Assembly: GCF_001281175.1 (NCBI RefSeq)
Contig: NZ_KQ440395.1
Coordinates: 269,593 to 333,592, forward strand
DNA from: Apilactobacillus apinorum
GTDB taxonomy: Bacteria > Bacillota > Bacilli > Lactobacillales > Lactobacillaceae
Direction: 5' to 3'
DNA: 64,000 bases
Shown here: in pieces, positions 41,576 to 49,392 of the stretch
How positions within the stretch are numbered: the first letter of the stretch is position 1
How the letters are laid out: each line of letters starts with the position of its first letter
Made by a program: the position numbers and the translations under genes
The notes under the pieces: model-generated
The model's database searches: none
The model's input: only the letters and a program-made list of their open reading frames with translations
What the model was told of the DNA's origin: nothing

Positions 41576-41606
41576 TTGAAAACTATTTTTAATATTCTGT
41601 AATAAT
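41576..41606 (+). promoter_or_regulatory. Probable promoter of the fructansucrase gene
   Basis: TTGAAA at 41,576 and TAATAA at 41,600 are 18 bases apart. The transcript would have a short leader before the ATG at 41,650. Confidence 0.45.
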
Positions 41607-41649
41607 GGTATGTTTAGATTAACTACAAAAGAGATAGGAATGTGGTCTG

Positions 41650-43737
41650 ATGAATAAAAAGTATAAATATCTAATTGGGGTCATTGTGGCACTAGTGGTA
41701 TTGGCGGGAGGCTATAAGGTCTACCATCATTTCCATTACCAAGCAATTCGTAATGCTAAAATCGCAGAAAAAAAAGAAGCTGAATATCGTAAATACCATC
41801 CAGTTAATTACGATGGTTATGTCAAAAACTATACTAAACTATACGCGAAAGCTGACCCTAATAGTAAGGTTCTAACTCGTATTAGTGCCTATGTATTAAG
41901 TGGAACTGGAAAGAATTACGCTAAGCATAGTAGTGCTGGGATTCCAGTGCGTATTATCAGTAAGAAAAATAAAATGTTTAAGGTTAAGTTCAGTCAATAT
42001 ACTGGATATATTAAAGCGGGTCGTTTCCATACTATGAAGAACTTTACTGATGATTCAGGTGTGTCTCATTACACTCGTTATGATCTATCATTATTGGAAA
42101 AGAACCAAGCTAAGACCGCTTATGCGGTGCCTTCATTTGTGGGGATGAGTATTAAAGATATTCCATCAGCCCAAAGCACTAGTTTAGTTCAAACTGCTCG
42201 TGATAGTGACGGTAAACTAATTGAAAACCCAACTACTCACCAAACTGGTTTATACAGTGGTTCTCAAATGGACGTGTGGGATAGTTGGCCAATTCAAAAT
42301 CCTGACGGAACTGTCGCTACTTATCATGGTTACCGTATTGTGTTAGCACTAGCTGCCAATATGAACCCATGGCAATCAGGTCACGTCGGTGTCGGTCTAG
42401 GTCAAGCCAAGATTTATGTCTTCTACCAAAAGGTTAGTGACTACAACAAGGGTGTCGAATCATGGAAGAACGCTGGTCTATTAACCAAGACTAAGCTAGA
42501 AGGGGTCAAGAGTACTGATAAGTACCTAAAGATGTTGACTCAACAATGGTCTGGTTCAGCAGTTAAACTAGATAACAGCAATAATTTCCGTTTATTCTAC
42601 ACTAACTACACTGGTGGTAAATTGTACGGTGGAACTTCTAACAATGCGCAATACTTAAGTACTGCCCAATTCACTTTGAAATTTGATAAAAATAGTGTCA
42701 GCATTGATCATTCCAAGACTACTGACAATAAGTCAGTCTTTGCAAGTGAAGGCAAGAGTTACCAAAGTTTTGACCAATTCACTAATGAATGGCCGGATAG
42801 CAAAGGATTCGATGACACTTCACTTCGTGATCCTCACTACATTGAAGACCACGGTAAGAAATACCTAGTCTTTGAAGCTAACACTGGAACCAATACTGGT
42901 TACCAAGGAATCGATAACCTGTTTAACATGGCTTACTTCGGTGGTAGCAAGAGTTTCCAAAAGGCCGAACAAAAGAAGTTGTTCGACAACGATGTACAAA
43001 ATGCTGTGATTGACACTACTAATAACTTGAAGAGCCAAGTTAGTGCTTACCAAAAAGCACTTAAAGCGGTTAATGATCAAATCAAGGAAACTAGTTCTGA
43101 AGACACCATTCAACTAGCTCAATTGAACCAACAAGTTACTAATTTATCTCAAGCCATCACTAACATCACTACTTCACAAAACTACATGAAGAAGACTGGT
43201 GAAGGAATTAAAGCCCAATACATGAACGCAGCGATTGGAATTGTGGAATTGAATAACGATTACACCGTTAAGAAGATTCTAAAACCACTAGTTGCTTTCA
43301 ACACTACTGATGACGAAACTGAACGTCCAGATATCATCAAGCATGATGGTAAGTACTACATGTTTACAATTACCCGTGCTAGTCGCATGGCATCTAACAC
43401 ATTGGATGCACGTGGCGTTTACCTATTAGGATTTGTTTCAGATAGTCTAACTGGTAAGTACAAGCCATTAAACGGTAGTGGAGTCGTATTGTACTCACAT
43501 GAATTAAATATCAATAGTCGTACTTGGACATATTCTTACTACATTATGCCAACTAAGACTTCCGCTAAGGATAATCAATTCCTAGTAACTAGTTACATGA
43601 CTGTCCCTGGAATTGCATCACAAACCGGTGGTCATGCGACATTCGCACCAACATTTAAGATTAAGATTAAGGGTGACAAGACTGAAGTAGTCCCTAACTC
43701 AACATTGAGCCAAGGCCAAGTGGCAGTCACTAAATAA
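41650..43737 (+). CDS. GH68 fructansucrase (levansucrase/inulosucrase type), membrane-anchored
   Basis: The 695-residue product would split sucrose and transfer fructose to build fructan or fructo-oligosaccharides outside the cell. GH68 landmarks are all present: DVWDSWP with the nucleophile Asp211, TQQWSGSA, SLRDPHY with the transition-state stabiliser Asp394, and ETERPDIIK with the acid/base Glu558. Residues 7-26 are a hydrophobic anchor followed by a basic helix, with no clear cleavage site. Residues about 50-125 form an SH3-like domain (SSAGIPVRIISKKNKMFKVK, YTGYIKAGRF). Unusually, between NMAYFGGSKSF and the conserved AAIGIVELNNDY there are about 70 extra residues (about 450-520) that look like a helical coiled coil. 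No C-terminal anchor follows. The start lies about ten bases after AGGA. Levan versus inulin cannot be decided from sequence alone. Confidence 0.93.
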   Translation: MNKKYKYLIGVIVALVVLAGGYKVYHHFHYQAIRNAKIAEKKEAEYRKYHPVNYDGYVKNYTKLYAKADPNSKVLTRISAYVLSGTGKNYAKHSSAGIPVRIISKKNKMFKVKFSQYTGYIKAGRFHTMKNFTDDSGVSHYTRYDLSLLEKNQAKTAYAVPSFVGMSIKDIPSAQSTSLVQTARDSDGKLIENPTTHQTGLYSGSQMDVWDSWPIQNPDGTVATYHGYRIVLALAANMNPWQSGHVGVGLGQAKIYVFYQKVSDYNKGVESWKNAGLLTKTKLEGVKSTDKYLKMLTQQWSGSAVKLDNSNNFRLFYTNYTGGKLYGGTSNNAQYLSTAQFTLKFDKNSVSIDHSKTTDNKSVFASEGKSYQSFDQFTNEWPDSKGFDDTSLRDPHYIEDHGKKYLVFEANTGTNTGYQGIDNLFNMAYFGGSKSFQKAEQKKLFDNDVQNAVIDTTNNLKSQVSAYQKALKAVNDQIKETSSEDTIQLAQLNQQVTNLSQAITNITTSQNYMKKTGEGIKAQYMNAAIGIVELNNDYTVKKILKPLVAFNTTDDETERPDIIKHDGKYYMFTITRASRMASNTLDARGVYLLGFVSDSLTGKYKPLNGSGVVLYSHELNINSRTWTYSYYIMPTKTSAKDNQFLVTSYMTVPGIASQTGGHATFAPTFKIKIKGDKTEVVPNSTLSQGQVAVTK

Positions 43738-43776
43738 AAAATTGCACTTTTTGAAAATATTTAAAATAATTTGCGT

Positions 43777-43893
43777 AATTATATTATGTCGGCTTTTGAT
43801 GAGAAACCAACTTAATCAAATCGACTATAGAGCCAATCTCTATAAAACCATAAGTGCATGGAGCTGAGAAGTTATATTCTCAGCTCTTTTTTT
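43777..43893 (+). ncRNA. Candidate structured RNA or folded 3' UTR after the fructansucrase gene
   Basis: Four stems follow each other. GTCG/CGAC (43,788 and 43,822) encloses TTTGAT/ATCAAA. TATAGAG pairs with CTCTATA (43,826-43,844). CCAT pairs with ATGG (43,848-43,861). The last is a terminator hairpin at 43,861. A possible promoter is TTGCAC (43,742), 17 bases, AATAAT (43,765). I do not recognise the family, and it could simply be the fructansucrase 3' UTR. Confidence 0.35.
43861..43893 (+). terminator. Intrinsic terminator downstream of the fructansucrase gene
   Basis: GAGCTGAGA pairs with TCTCAGCTC around an eight-base loop, then seven T. It is the first terminator after the GH68 gene. 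Confidence 0.9.
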
Positions 43894-43914
43894 GCCCAAA
43901 TATACCCCAAAATA

Positions 43915-43952
43915 AAAAAGCGCTAGAAGTTTATTCTTCTAGCGCTTTTTTA
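43915..43952. terminator. Bidirectional terminator before the minus-strand operon end
   Basis: AAAAAGCGCTAGAAG and its complement flank TTTATT, with A and T runs on either side. It ends the minus-strand methyltransferase operon. Confidence 0.9.
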
Positions 43953-43957
43953 TTTAT

Positions 43958-44389
43958 TTATTTATGAAAACTATTTAATTCGTCTTCTGTCATATCAGTT
44001 AGTTCAACATCGATGTGATGATTTTTTAAGACCAATTGTGAGTTTTGATCCACCGGACGGAAGTCACGGTTAATCATGCGTCGAATGAACATATAGTTAT
44101 AAATTGAACCCCACAAGACGGCTCCTATCATATAAGTAATGTTCATTGCACTACTTGGATCAACATTGAAGACTAATTGTAAGATCATGTGAGTAACCAT
44201 GTAGATACATGCATCTACTCCGACGATACACGCGGCGTTGTAATAATCAGAACGTAAAATCGCTGGAATCCAGTGGAACAAGAATGCGAGTAGTGAGAAA
44301 CCAAAGCGACCAAAACGGAGTCCGTTTTTACGATTGATTAGAAAAACGAAATTTTGTTTAAAGTCTGGTAAGTGTGGCATGTTATTCAT
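43958..44389 (-). CDS. Small integral membrane protein, unknown (143 aa)
   Basis: TAGGAG lies five bases before the ATG. The product has about three hydrophobic segments (about residues 27-45, 50-75 and 83-102), a soluble N-terminus with NRKNGLRFGRFGFSLLAF, and an acidic tail. The layout is a little like DUF2628-type membrane proteins, but I cannot assign a family. It lies 21 bases after the RlmCD-type methyltransferase gene and is probably co-transcribed with it. No catalytic motif is visible. Confidence 0.75.
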   Translation of the reverse strand: MNNMPHLPDFKQNFVFLINRKNGLRFGRFGFSLLAFLFHWIPAILRSDYYNAACIVGVDACIYMVTHMILQLVFNVDPSSAMNITYMIGAVLWGSIYNYMFIRRMINRDFRPVDQNSQLVLKNHHIDVELTDMTEDELNSFHK

Positions 44390-44410
44390 TGCGACTCCTA
44401 CTTTCTGTGA

Positions 44411-45814
44411 TTATTTTTTGGTGAATTTAACGACTGCTTCACAGCGTGGTGTTTGTGGCATCATGTCGATTGGTTGAATCCATTCAACTTTGTACTTGCG
44501 GGTTAGCGGTACTAAGTCAGCAGCTAAAGTGGATGGGTTACATGATACGTAGACAAATTTTTCAGGCGCACTCTTTAAGATAGCGTCGATTAATTTGTCG
44601 TCTAGACCAGTACGTGGTGGATCCACGATAATGGCATCTGGTTTGAAACCTTCTTCCAACCATTCAGGCAATAGGTCTTCAGCTTTACCGACTTCGTAAT
44701 AAGCGTTACGAATCTTGTTGATGATGGCGTTATGGTTAGCATCTTCGACAGCTTCGGGGATGATATCCATTCCACGAATTTCATCAGCATGCTTGGCAAG
44801 TGGTAAACCAATAGTTCCAACACCAGAATAAGCATCAACAATCTTTTCGTTACCAGTTAATTCCAATGCAGAGATGGCAACTTCGTATAAACGAGGTAGC
44901 ATGATTGAATTCAATTGTAGGAAAGCACGAGCAGAAAGTTCGAAGCTTAACCCTTTAATCTTTTCCACGATGGTATCCTTACCAGCTAAATGAACAGTTT
45001 TGTCACCCCAGATTAATGGAGAGTCACCGGGATTAATGTTTTGCATCACTGAAGTTACTTCAGGAAGTTCTAACATAATCTTCTTTAGCATGAAACCTTT
45101 TTTAACGAACTTAGGCGTGTTAGTTACGAACACAACTTGAACGTCGTCAGTATTTAAGGCAGCACGGACAATCACCGTTTTGATGATTCCGGAATTGTTT
45201 TCTTCATTAAAAACAGGAATTTCTAGTTCGTCAATGAATTCCACAATCTTGCGCATTACTTTCATAGTGGCAGGGTATTGGACTGAACAAGTTGGCAAGT
45301 CAACTAAATCGTGAGTACCTTCCTTAAACAATCCAGCGATAACCTTACCATCTTGCATGCGGACAGGGAATTGTGCCTTATTACGGTATTCATATGGGTC
45401 TTCCATTCCCATTGTGGAACGGATTTTCATTTTTTGATAACCCTGTGGTTGGAACTTTTCTAATGCTTGTTTGATTAGATCTCGTTTGAAACGAAGCTGA
45501 GCTGGGTATGATAGGGCTTCTAGTTCGAAACCACCAACGTTACCAGCGTAACTATCGCGAGGTTCAACGCGGTCTTCTGACACGCGATTGATTTTAACAG
45601 CCTTGGCCTTGATATAGTTAGGGTATACCTTGGTAACCTCAGCGACGACTTTTTCATCGGTAAAAGCACCGGATACGAAGACTAATTTGTGTTCGTAAAA
45701 ACCGATTCCCTCGCCGTTAATGCCCATTCTCTTGATGGTCATTTTAAATTGTTGGCCGACTTCAACATCTACATCGTTAAAGTCATTACGATAATTATTT
45801 CTTTGGTATGCCAT
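44411..45814 (-). CDS. rlmD: 23S rRNA (uracil-5-)-methyltransferase, RlmCD/RumA family
   Basis: The 467-residue product is a SAM-dependent enzyme expected to form 5-methyluridine in 23S rRNA. Residues about 15-75 are a TRAM RNA-binding domain (GINGEGIGFYEHKLVFVSGA). The C-terminal Rossmann domain has VDAYSGVGTIGLP near residue 326, VDPPRTGLD, and the catalytic cysteine motif VSCNPST near residue 425. The Fe-S cysteine cluster that E. coli RumA carries after the TRAM domain is absent: the matching stretch reads DSYAGNVGGFELEALSY. A Cys near DLPTCSVQ remains. In low-GC Gram-positives this family modifies two sites (RlmCD). It is first in a two-gene operon with a small membrane protein. Confidence 0.9.
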   Translation of the reverse strand: MAYQRNNYRNDFNDVDVEVGQQFKMTIKRMGINGEGIGFYEHKLVFVSGAFTDEKVVAEVTKVYPNYIKAKAVKINRVSEDRVEPRDSYAGNVGGFELEALSYPAQLRFKRDLIKQALEKFQPQGYQKMKIRSTMGMEDPYEYRNKAQFPVRMQDGKVIAGLFKEGTHDLVDLPTCSVQYPATMKVMRKIVEFIDELEIPVFNEENNSGIIKTVIVRAALNTDDVQVVFVTNTPKFVKKGFMLKKIMLELPEVTSVMQNINPGDSPLIWGDKTVHLAGKDTIVEKIKGLSFELSARAFLQLNSIMLPRLYEVAISALELTGNEKIVDAYSGVGTIGLPLAKHADEIRGMDIIPEAVEDANHNAIINKIRNAYYEVGKAEDLLPEWLEEGFKPDAIIVDPPRTGLDDKLIDAILKSAPEKFVYVSCNPSTLAADLVPLTRKYKVEWIQPIDMMPQTPRCEAVVKFTKK

Positions 45815-45910
45815 TGCTACCGTCCTTTTCTATAAATCCATAGTTATTCCACATTATAACATGGAGTTATTAAATTTAAGTTAAGAGTACTGTAAATAGT
45901 CGAAAAAAGA

Positions 45911-45939
45911 TTGCAAATGCCTCTATAAAAGGTTATAAA
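45911..45939 (+). promoter_or_regulatory. Promoter of the propeller-like secreted protein gene
   Basis: TTGCAA (45,911) and TATAAA (45,934) are separated by 17 bases, about 30 bases upstream of the start codon. Confidence 0.7.
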
Positions 45940-45969
45940 TAAAGTGTTGCGTTAAAAAGGGGGATAATT

Positions 45970-47577
45970 ATGAACAAGATGACTAAAACACTGTTACTTA
46001 CTGCAGTGACAACATTAATCGTGTCAATTCCAGCAGCTGCACTTAGCGCAAATGCTGCTGCTGATGAATTGATTCCTGCATCTGCACCAAGTAATGGTCA
46101 AAGAGACTCACAAAATTTCTGGATTCATTCATGGGATGAGGGTAAGAATCCAATCCCGGTTACAACTACAGATAATGCATTAACTGATCGTAACGATCAA
46201 CTATTTCACACAATCGATAGTCAAGTGCCTAATATGACACCTGTTTGGGGAAACTATCGTCGTGTTAAAAACACTACTAAGCCAAATTACATAAATGCTG
46301 TTGACTCAGTTAATACTGCTAAAGTTAATTTTAGAACAAAATGGTTCTTGCCAACTGGATTTAATGTTTCCCCACAAGAACACGGTAACTACCAAGGTGC
46401 GATTATGGCTAATAACTCCATCTATATTGTTGAATCAATGGGAACTGGTGCTAACCAAGGTGCCATTATTCGATTAAAGATGGATGCCCTACAAGCTATG
46501 GGATTAGATGACACTAATCACCAAAACTTATTAATTCAAGTGTTTAACTTCTTCAATCCTTTCACTGATCGTGGCCGTGATAATAGTTTAAAGTTTGCTA
46601 AGTTTATTAATGACAGTAAGAAGCCTAGACAAGATAGTAATAAGACTGAAAAGCAATTACTAAAAGTTAAGAAGTCATTGAACAAAGCTCAAAAAGTCGT
46701 TAATAAGAATTTAGTGAAGTACCAAAAAGTTAGTCAAAAGTTGAAGAACGCTAAGAAAAAGAATGATAAAAAAGTTCTTAAAGTAAAGAAAAAAGTATTA
46801 TTCAATAAATATAAGGCAGTTAAGAGACAACAATCAGGTCGTATTAAATTGTTAACTGACCAATTGGGTCGTCTTAACCAACAATACAATAAGCATCAAT
46901 CTAAGATTAATAAGATTGGTCAAAACAACCCAATCTTTAATCAATACTACCAAATCTCTAAATCTGTAAGTGTTAGTCCACTAATGAATATTGGTCATGG
47001 TCAAACACTTGCTTACAATCCAAGTAATGACCATATCTATCTAGCACAAGATGATCAACTAGGAATTGTTGGTAATGACTTTTATAACCAAGTTACTGAA
47101 TTAGATGCTCAATCATTGAAGCCTGTTCATCAATACCGTTTCAGAATGATTAACAACCAAGGTAAAAACTTAGCCTTGCATACATTGACATTCGATAAAG
47201 CGGGTAATGCATACTTCGGTGTTCATTCAGGTCGTAATGGAGCAAACGGTGTTTACACACTATACACTGGTAACTTTACTAACAAGAAGATATCATTCAG
47301 ACCAGTAACTGGTATGATTAAGTGGCCAGCTAGTTTCAATCAGTACGTTACTTACAATTCTATCAACGACAGAATTTACTTAGTATCTAACGATATGTTG
47401 ATTTCAATTCCAGCTAAGGAAGTTAGAAATGACACTATTAAGCCACAAGATGTTCATTACGTTACATTCGATTCAGGTCGTGAATTTGAAAGTATTGCAT
47501 TTGATAATAAAGGTTATGGATACCTATTATCTCTATGGCGTTCAGAACTACTACGTTCAGATCGTCCAATGAACTAA
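45970..47577 (+). CDS. Secreted propeller-like protein with Lys-rich coiled-coil insertion (535 aa)
   Basis: AAGGGGG lies six bases before the ATG. Residues 1-31 are a Sec signal peptide (AALSANAAA). The rest looks like an extracellular beta-propeller made of strands such as GAIMANNSIYIVES, GQTLAYNPSNDHIYLAQDD and HTLTFDKAGNAYFGVHSG, in two blocks (about 100-200 and 335-530). Between them residues about 216-315 are a strongly basic helical stretch (KKSLNKAQKVVNKN, KNAKKKNDKKVLKVKKK) ending in a heptad-like QLGRLNQQYNKHQSKI, probably a coiled-coil arm that could bind teichoic acid or other polyanions. No LPXTG is present. I know similar extracellular proteins in lactobacilli without a defined function. 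A consensus promoter and a terminator frame it as a single-gene unit. Confidence 0.82.
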   Translation: MNKMTKTLLLTAVTTLIVSIPAAALSANAAADELIPASAPSNGQRDSQNFWIHSWDEGKNPIPVTTTDNALTDRNDQLFHTIDSQVPNMTPVWGNYRRVKNTTKPNYINAVDSVNTAKVNFRTKWFLPTGFNVSPQEHGNYQGAIMANNSIYIVESMGTGANQGAIIRLKMDALQAMGLDDTNHQNLLIQVFNFFNPFTDRGRDNSLKFAKFINDSKKPRQDSNKTEKQLLKVKKSLNKAQKVVNKNLVKYQKVSQKLKNAKKKNDKKVLKVKKKVLFNKYKAVKRQQSGRIKLLTDQLGRLNQQYNKHQSKINKIGQNNPIFNQYYQISKSVSVSPLMNIGHGQTLAYNPSNDHIYLAQDDQLGIVGNDFYNQVTELDAQSLKPVHQYRFRMINNQGKNLALHTLTFDKAGNAYFGVHSGRNGANGVYTLYTGNFTNKKISFRPVTGMIKWPASFNQYVTYNSINDRIYLVSNDMLISIPAKEVRNDTIKPQDVHYVTFDSGREFESIAFDNKGYGYLLSLWRSELLRSDRPMN

Positions 47578-47594
47578 ATTTTTACAAAACAACT

Positions 47595-47637
47595 AAAAAA
47601 TGCATGTAGAATGAAAATTTCTACATGCATTTTTTTA
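47595..47637. terminator. Bidirectional terminator, propeller-like gene / elaA
   Basis: AAAAAATGCATGTAGA and its full complement flank a nine-base loop, with A and T runs on both sides. It overlaps the stop codon of elaA. Confidence 0.92.
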
Positions 47638-48069
47638 TTTTTCTAAAATCATTTTGATGTGTGGAGTTTGATGGAAGGTGTAAACATCACCGACCGCTTT
47701 AAAGCCGAACTTCGCATAGAAGTTTTCTTTATCGTCTTGGGAGTCGATTTCCACACGGGGATGGTTGAAGTGTTCATCGATTTCTTCTAATACTTTTTCG
47801 ATTAGCTTTTTACCTAGTCCTTTACCACGAGCAGCAGGGGTGGTTAAGACACGACCGAACGTGGTGTGGTCTTCACCGTGAAAAACACGGGCATAAGCTA
47901 ATAACTTTCCATCTTCTTCTGCCCAGATATGTAAGGCGTTAAAGTCGACATCATCGACTTCTTGATATGGTCTCTTTTGTTCGACCACAAATGTTTGTAC
48001 TCGGGCGTAATAGATCGCCCAAAGTTCATCTCTGGTGATTTGATCAAAGGTTTTTACTTTCCATTCCAT
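47635..48069 (-). CDS. elaA: ElaA-family GNAT acetyltransferase
   Basis: The 144-residue protein has the ElaA-type pattern: an N-terminal IYYARVQTFVVEQKRPYQEVDDVD, the acetyl-CoA loop FGRVLTTPAARGKGLGKKL (Q/RxxGxG/A in the form RGKGLG, about residues 86-91), and the end motif NFYAKFGFKAVGDVY. AGGAGG lies seven bases before the ATG. It is a cytoplasmic N-acetyltransferase; the substrate of this family is not established. It is a single gene, convergent with the secreted protein gene. Confidence 0.88.
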   Translation of the reverse strand: MEWKVKTFDQITRDELWAIYYARVQTFVVEQKRPYQEVDDVDFNALHIWAEEDGKLLAYARVFHGEDHTTFGRVLTTPAARGKGLGKKLIEKVLEEIDEHFNHPRVEIDSQDDKENFYAKFGFKAVGDVYTFHQTPHIKMILEK

Positions 48070-48196
48070 AATCTAACCTCCTGGATTAATTATCCTCATT
48101 CTACTATTTTTTCTGTCAAATGAAGCAAATTTTGCATAATTTTTGAAAATAATGCACGGTGTTTTTCTTAGTTGAAGTTGATACATTAATATTCGT

Positions 48197-48210
48197 TCAA
48201 GGGCCCTTGA
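48197..48210. promoter_or_regulatory. Perfect palindrome in the leader of the sigma-factor gene
   Basis: TCAAGGGCCCTTGA is a perfect 14-base palindrome 25 bases before the chosen start codon. It is GC-rich in an AT-rich setting. It could be an operator or a stem in the 5' leader. Confidence 0.45.
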
Positions 48211-48235
48211 TCAATTCACTAAAGGAATGATTAAG

Positions 48236-48763
48236 ATGAACGAACCAGACTTAACCCCTGGATTTGAATATTTAATGAGGGAAAATCACCAGGGATTAGT
48301 CCATGGCGTTTTAAAGCGCCTCAACATATTACCAAATAATCCGCAATACGACGATTTAGTTCAAGAGGGCTTTATCCGTTTTGCACAAAAATACATTGAA
48401 TATGATGAAGAAAAGACCAATAACTCATTGATAAGTTATTTGTATCAAGGGGTCTATTGGTACCTATTAGACTTACTGCGTAAACAACAACGCCAAAACA
48501 ACCACACTGAAATGATGAGTGCCGAACAAGACGGGTGGGAAGATGAGTTATTAGATGATAGTGAAGGAGTTGGTGAGGTAAATGACAGAGCGTTGTTAAA
48601 TCAGTTGTGGTTAAATTGTACCCACGATCAACGTAAGTTTTTATGTAGTAGCTTTAATGAGGGGATGAACGTTACTGACATTTCCCGTAAATATCGAGTT
48701 AGCCGCAAGACGGTCTATAAGTGGAAACAGGGCGTCCAAAAAGAATATTTAAAAATTAGGTAA
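48236..48763 (+). CDS. ComX/SigH-like alternative sigma factor (175 aa)
   Basis: The ATG at 48,236 lies nine bases after AGGA; the in-frame ATG at 48,227 directly abuts that site. Residues about 37-90 match sigma region 2 (QYDDLVQEGFIRFAQKYIEY, then LISYLYQGVYWYLLDLLRKQ). A short acidic linker follows, and residues about 140-172 are a region 4 helix-turn-helix (VTDISRKYRVSRKTVYKWKQ). The size and layout fit the competence-type sigma factors of lactobacilli. It probably directs RNA polymerase to a small set of genes; an EndA-like nuclease gene lies 6 kb downstream. The DUF1659 and DUF2922 genes that follow often accompany such sigma genes. Whether it drives natural competence here is inference. 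Confidence 0.8.
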   Translation: MNEPDLTPGFEYLMRENHQGLVHGVLKRLNILPNNPQYDDLVQEGFIRFAQKYIEYDEEKTNNSLISYLYQGVYWYLLDLLRKQQRQNNHTEMMSAEQDGWEDELLDDSEGVGEVNDRALLNQLWLNCTHDQRKFLCSSFNEGMNVTDISRKYRVSRKTVYKWKQGVQKEYLKIR

Positions 48764-48776
48764 CACTTTGATATGG

Positions 48777-48812
48777 AATAACGTTATTAAGAGTGTAAGG
48801 GTTAGCGCTAAC
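48777..48812. promoter_or_regulatory. Two perfect palindromes between the sigma gene and the DUF1659 gene
   Basis: AATAACGTTATT (48,777-48,788) and GTTAGCGCTAAC (48,801-48,812) are perfect 12-base palindromes whose centres are 24 bases apart. The second is extended by an imperfect GTAAG/CTTAC repeat. They look like paired operator sites or leader stems for the small two-gene unit that follows. Confidence 0.45.
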
Positions 48813-48844
48813 GACTTACTAAGTTAAGAAAAGAGGTTGATACA

Positions 48845-49045
48845 ATGAATAAAAAATGGAATAAGTCAAAAATCACAGTTGCTACTATGGGTAAGGACAA
48901 AGTAGTTCGTAACCGTAACTTTGCTAATGCCGTAGAAAACATCTCTGCTGATCAAATGGCTGAATTAAGTGACATTGTTGCTCAATTAACTGGAAGCGAA
49001 TTTGCATCAGGTAAGTTAATTCATGAAGATGGATTCACTAAATAA
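48845..49045 (+). CDS. DUF1659-like small protein (66 aa)
   Basis: AAGAGGT precedes the ATG. The 66-residue protein begins with a basic KKWNKSKITVATMGKD strand and continues with NFANAVENISADQMAELSDIVAQLTG, which resembles the DUF1659 family found beside competence-like sigma genes in low-GC Gram-positives. The function is unknown. It is 19 bases upstream of the DUF2922-like gene, clearly one operon. Confidence 0.75.
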   Translation: MNKKWNKSKITVATMGKDKVVRNRNFANAVENISADQMAELSDIVAQLTGSEFASGKLIHEDGFTK

Positions 49046-49064
49046 TTAACTGGAGGAACGATAA

Positions 49065-49310
49065 ATGAGAAAATTAGAACTAACATTCAAAAGTGAAAAT
49101 GGTAAGAACAAGACTTTAAGCCTAAATTATGTTGATGGCAAACTAGATACTTCAGTAGTAATGCCAGCAATGCAACGTCTATCTGCATTGAATATTTTTC
49201 AAGACGAAGCTGGTAACTTGTATAAGACACCGGTTGCTGCCAAAATTGTGGACACACAAAATAGCTCACTATTTGATACCCGTGTTGTCGTAACTCCTGC
49301 TGCTAAGTAA
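49065..49310 (+). CDS. DUF2922-like small protein (81 aa)
   Basis: GGAGG lies shortly before the ATG. The protein opens MRKLELTFKSENGKNKTLSL and later has VMPAMQRLSALNIF and KIVDTQNSSLFD, the usual layout of DUF2922 proteins. These pair with DUF1659 proteins and have no known function. A terminator follows 47 bases downstream. Confidence 0.78.
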   Translation: MRKLELTFKSENGKNKTLSLNYVDGKLDTSVVMPAMQRLSALNIFQDEAGNLYKTPVAAKIVDTQNSSLFDTRVVVTPAAK

Positions 49311-49357
49311 TTTAATTAACTAAGACAAACAACACTCCCTACTAAAACCCCGACAAT

Positions 49358-49391
49358 AAAAAGCGTTCAGTCATTGACTGGACGCTTTTTG
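49358..49391. terminator. Bidirectional terminator, DUF2922 gene / LysR gene
   Basis: AAAAAGCGTTCAGTC pairs with GACTGGACGCTTTTT around a three-base loop, with one G-T wobble. Confidence 0.9.
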
Positions 49392-49392
49392 T

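Noticed and set aside
43790-43825. Hammerhead ribozyme core (TTGATGAGAAACC resembles CTGATGA plus GAAAC)
   Set aside because: Stem II between the two conserved boxes is missing and no cleavage-site stem fits.
48188-48197. Competence CIN-box-like sequence AACGAATA on the minus strand
   Set aside because: Seven of eight bases match but it points toward elaA, not a competence gene, and one such match is expected by chance.
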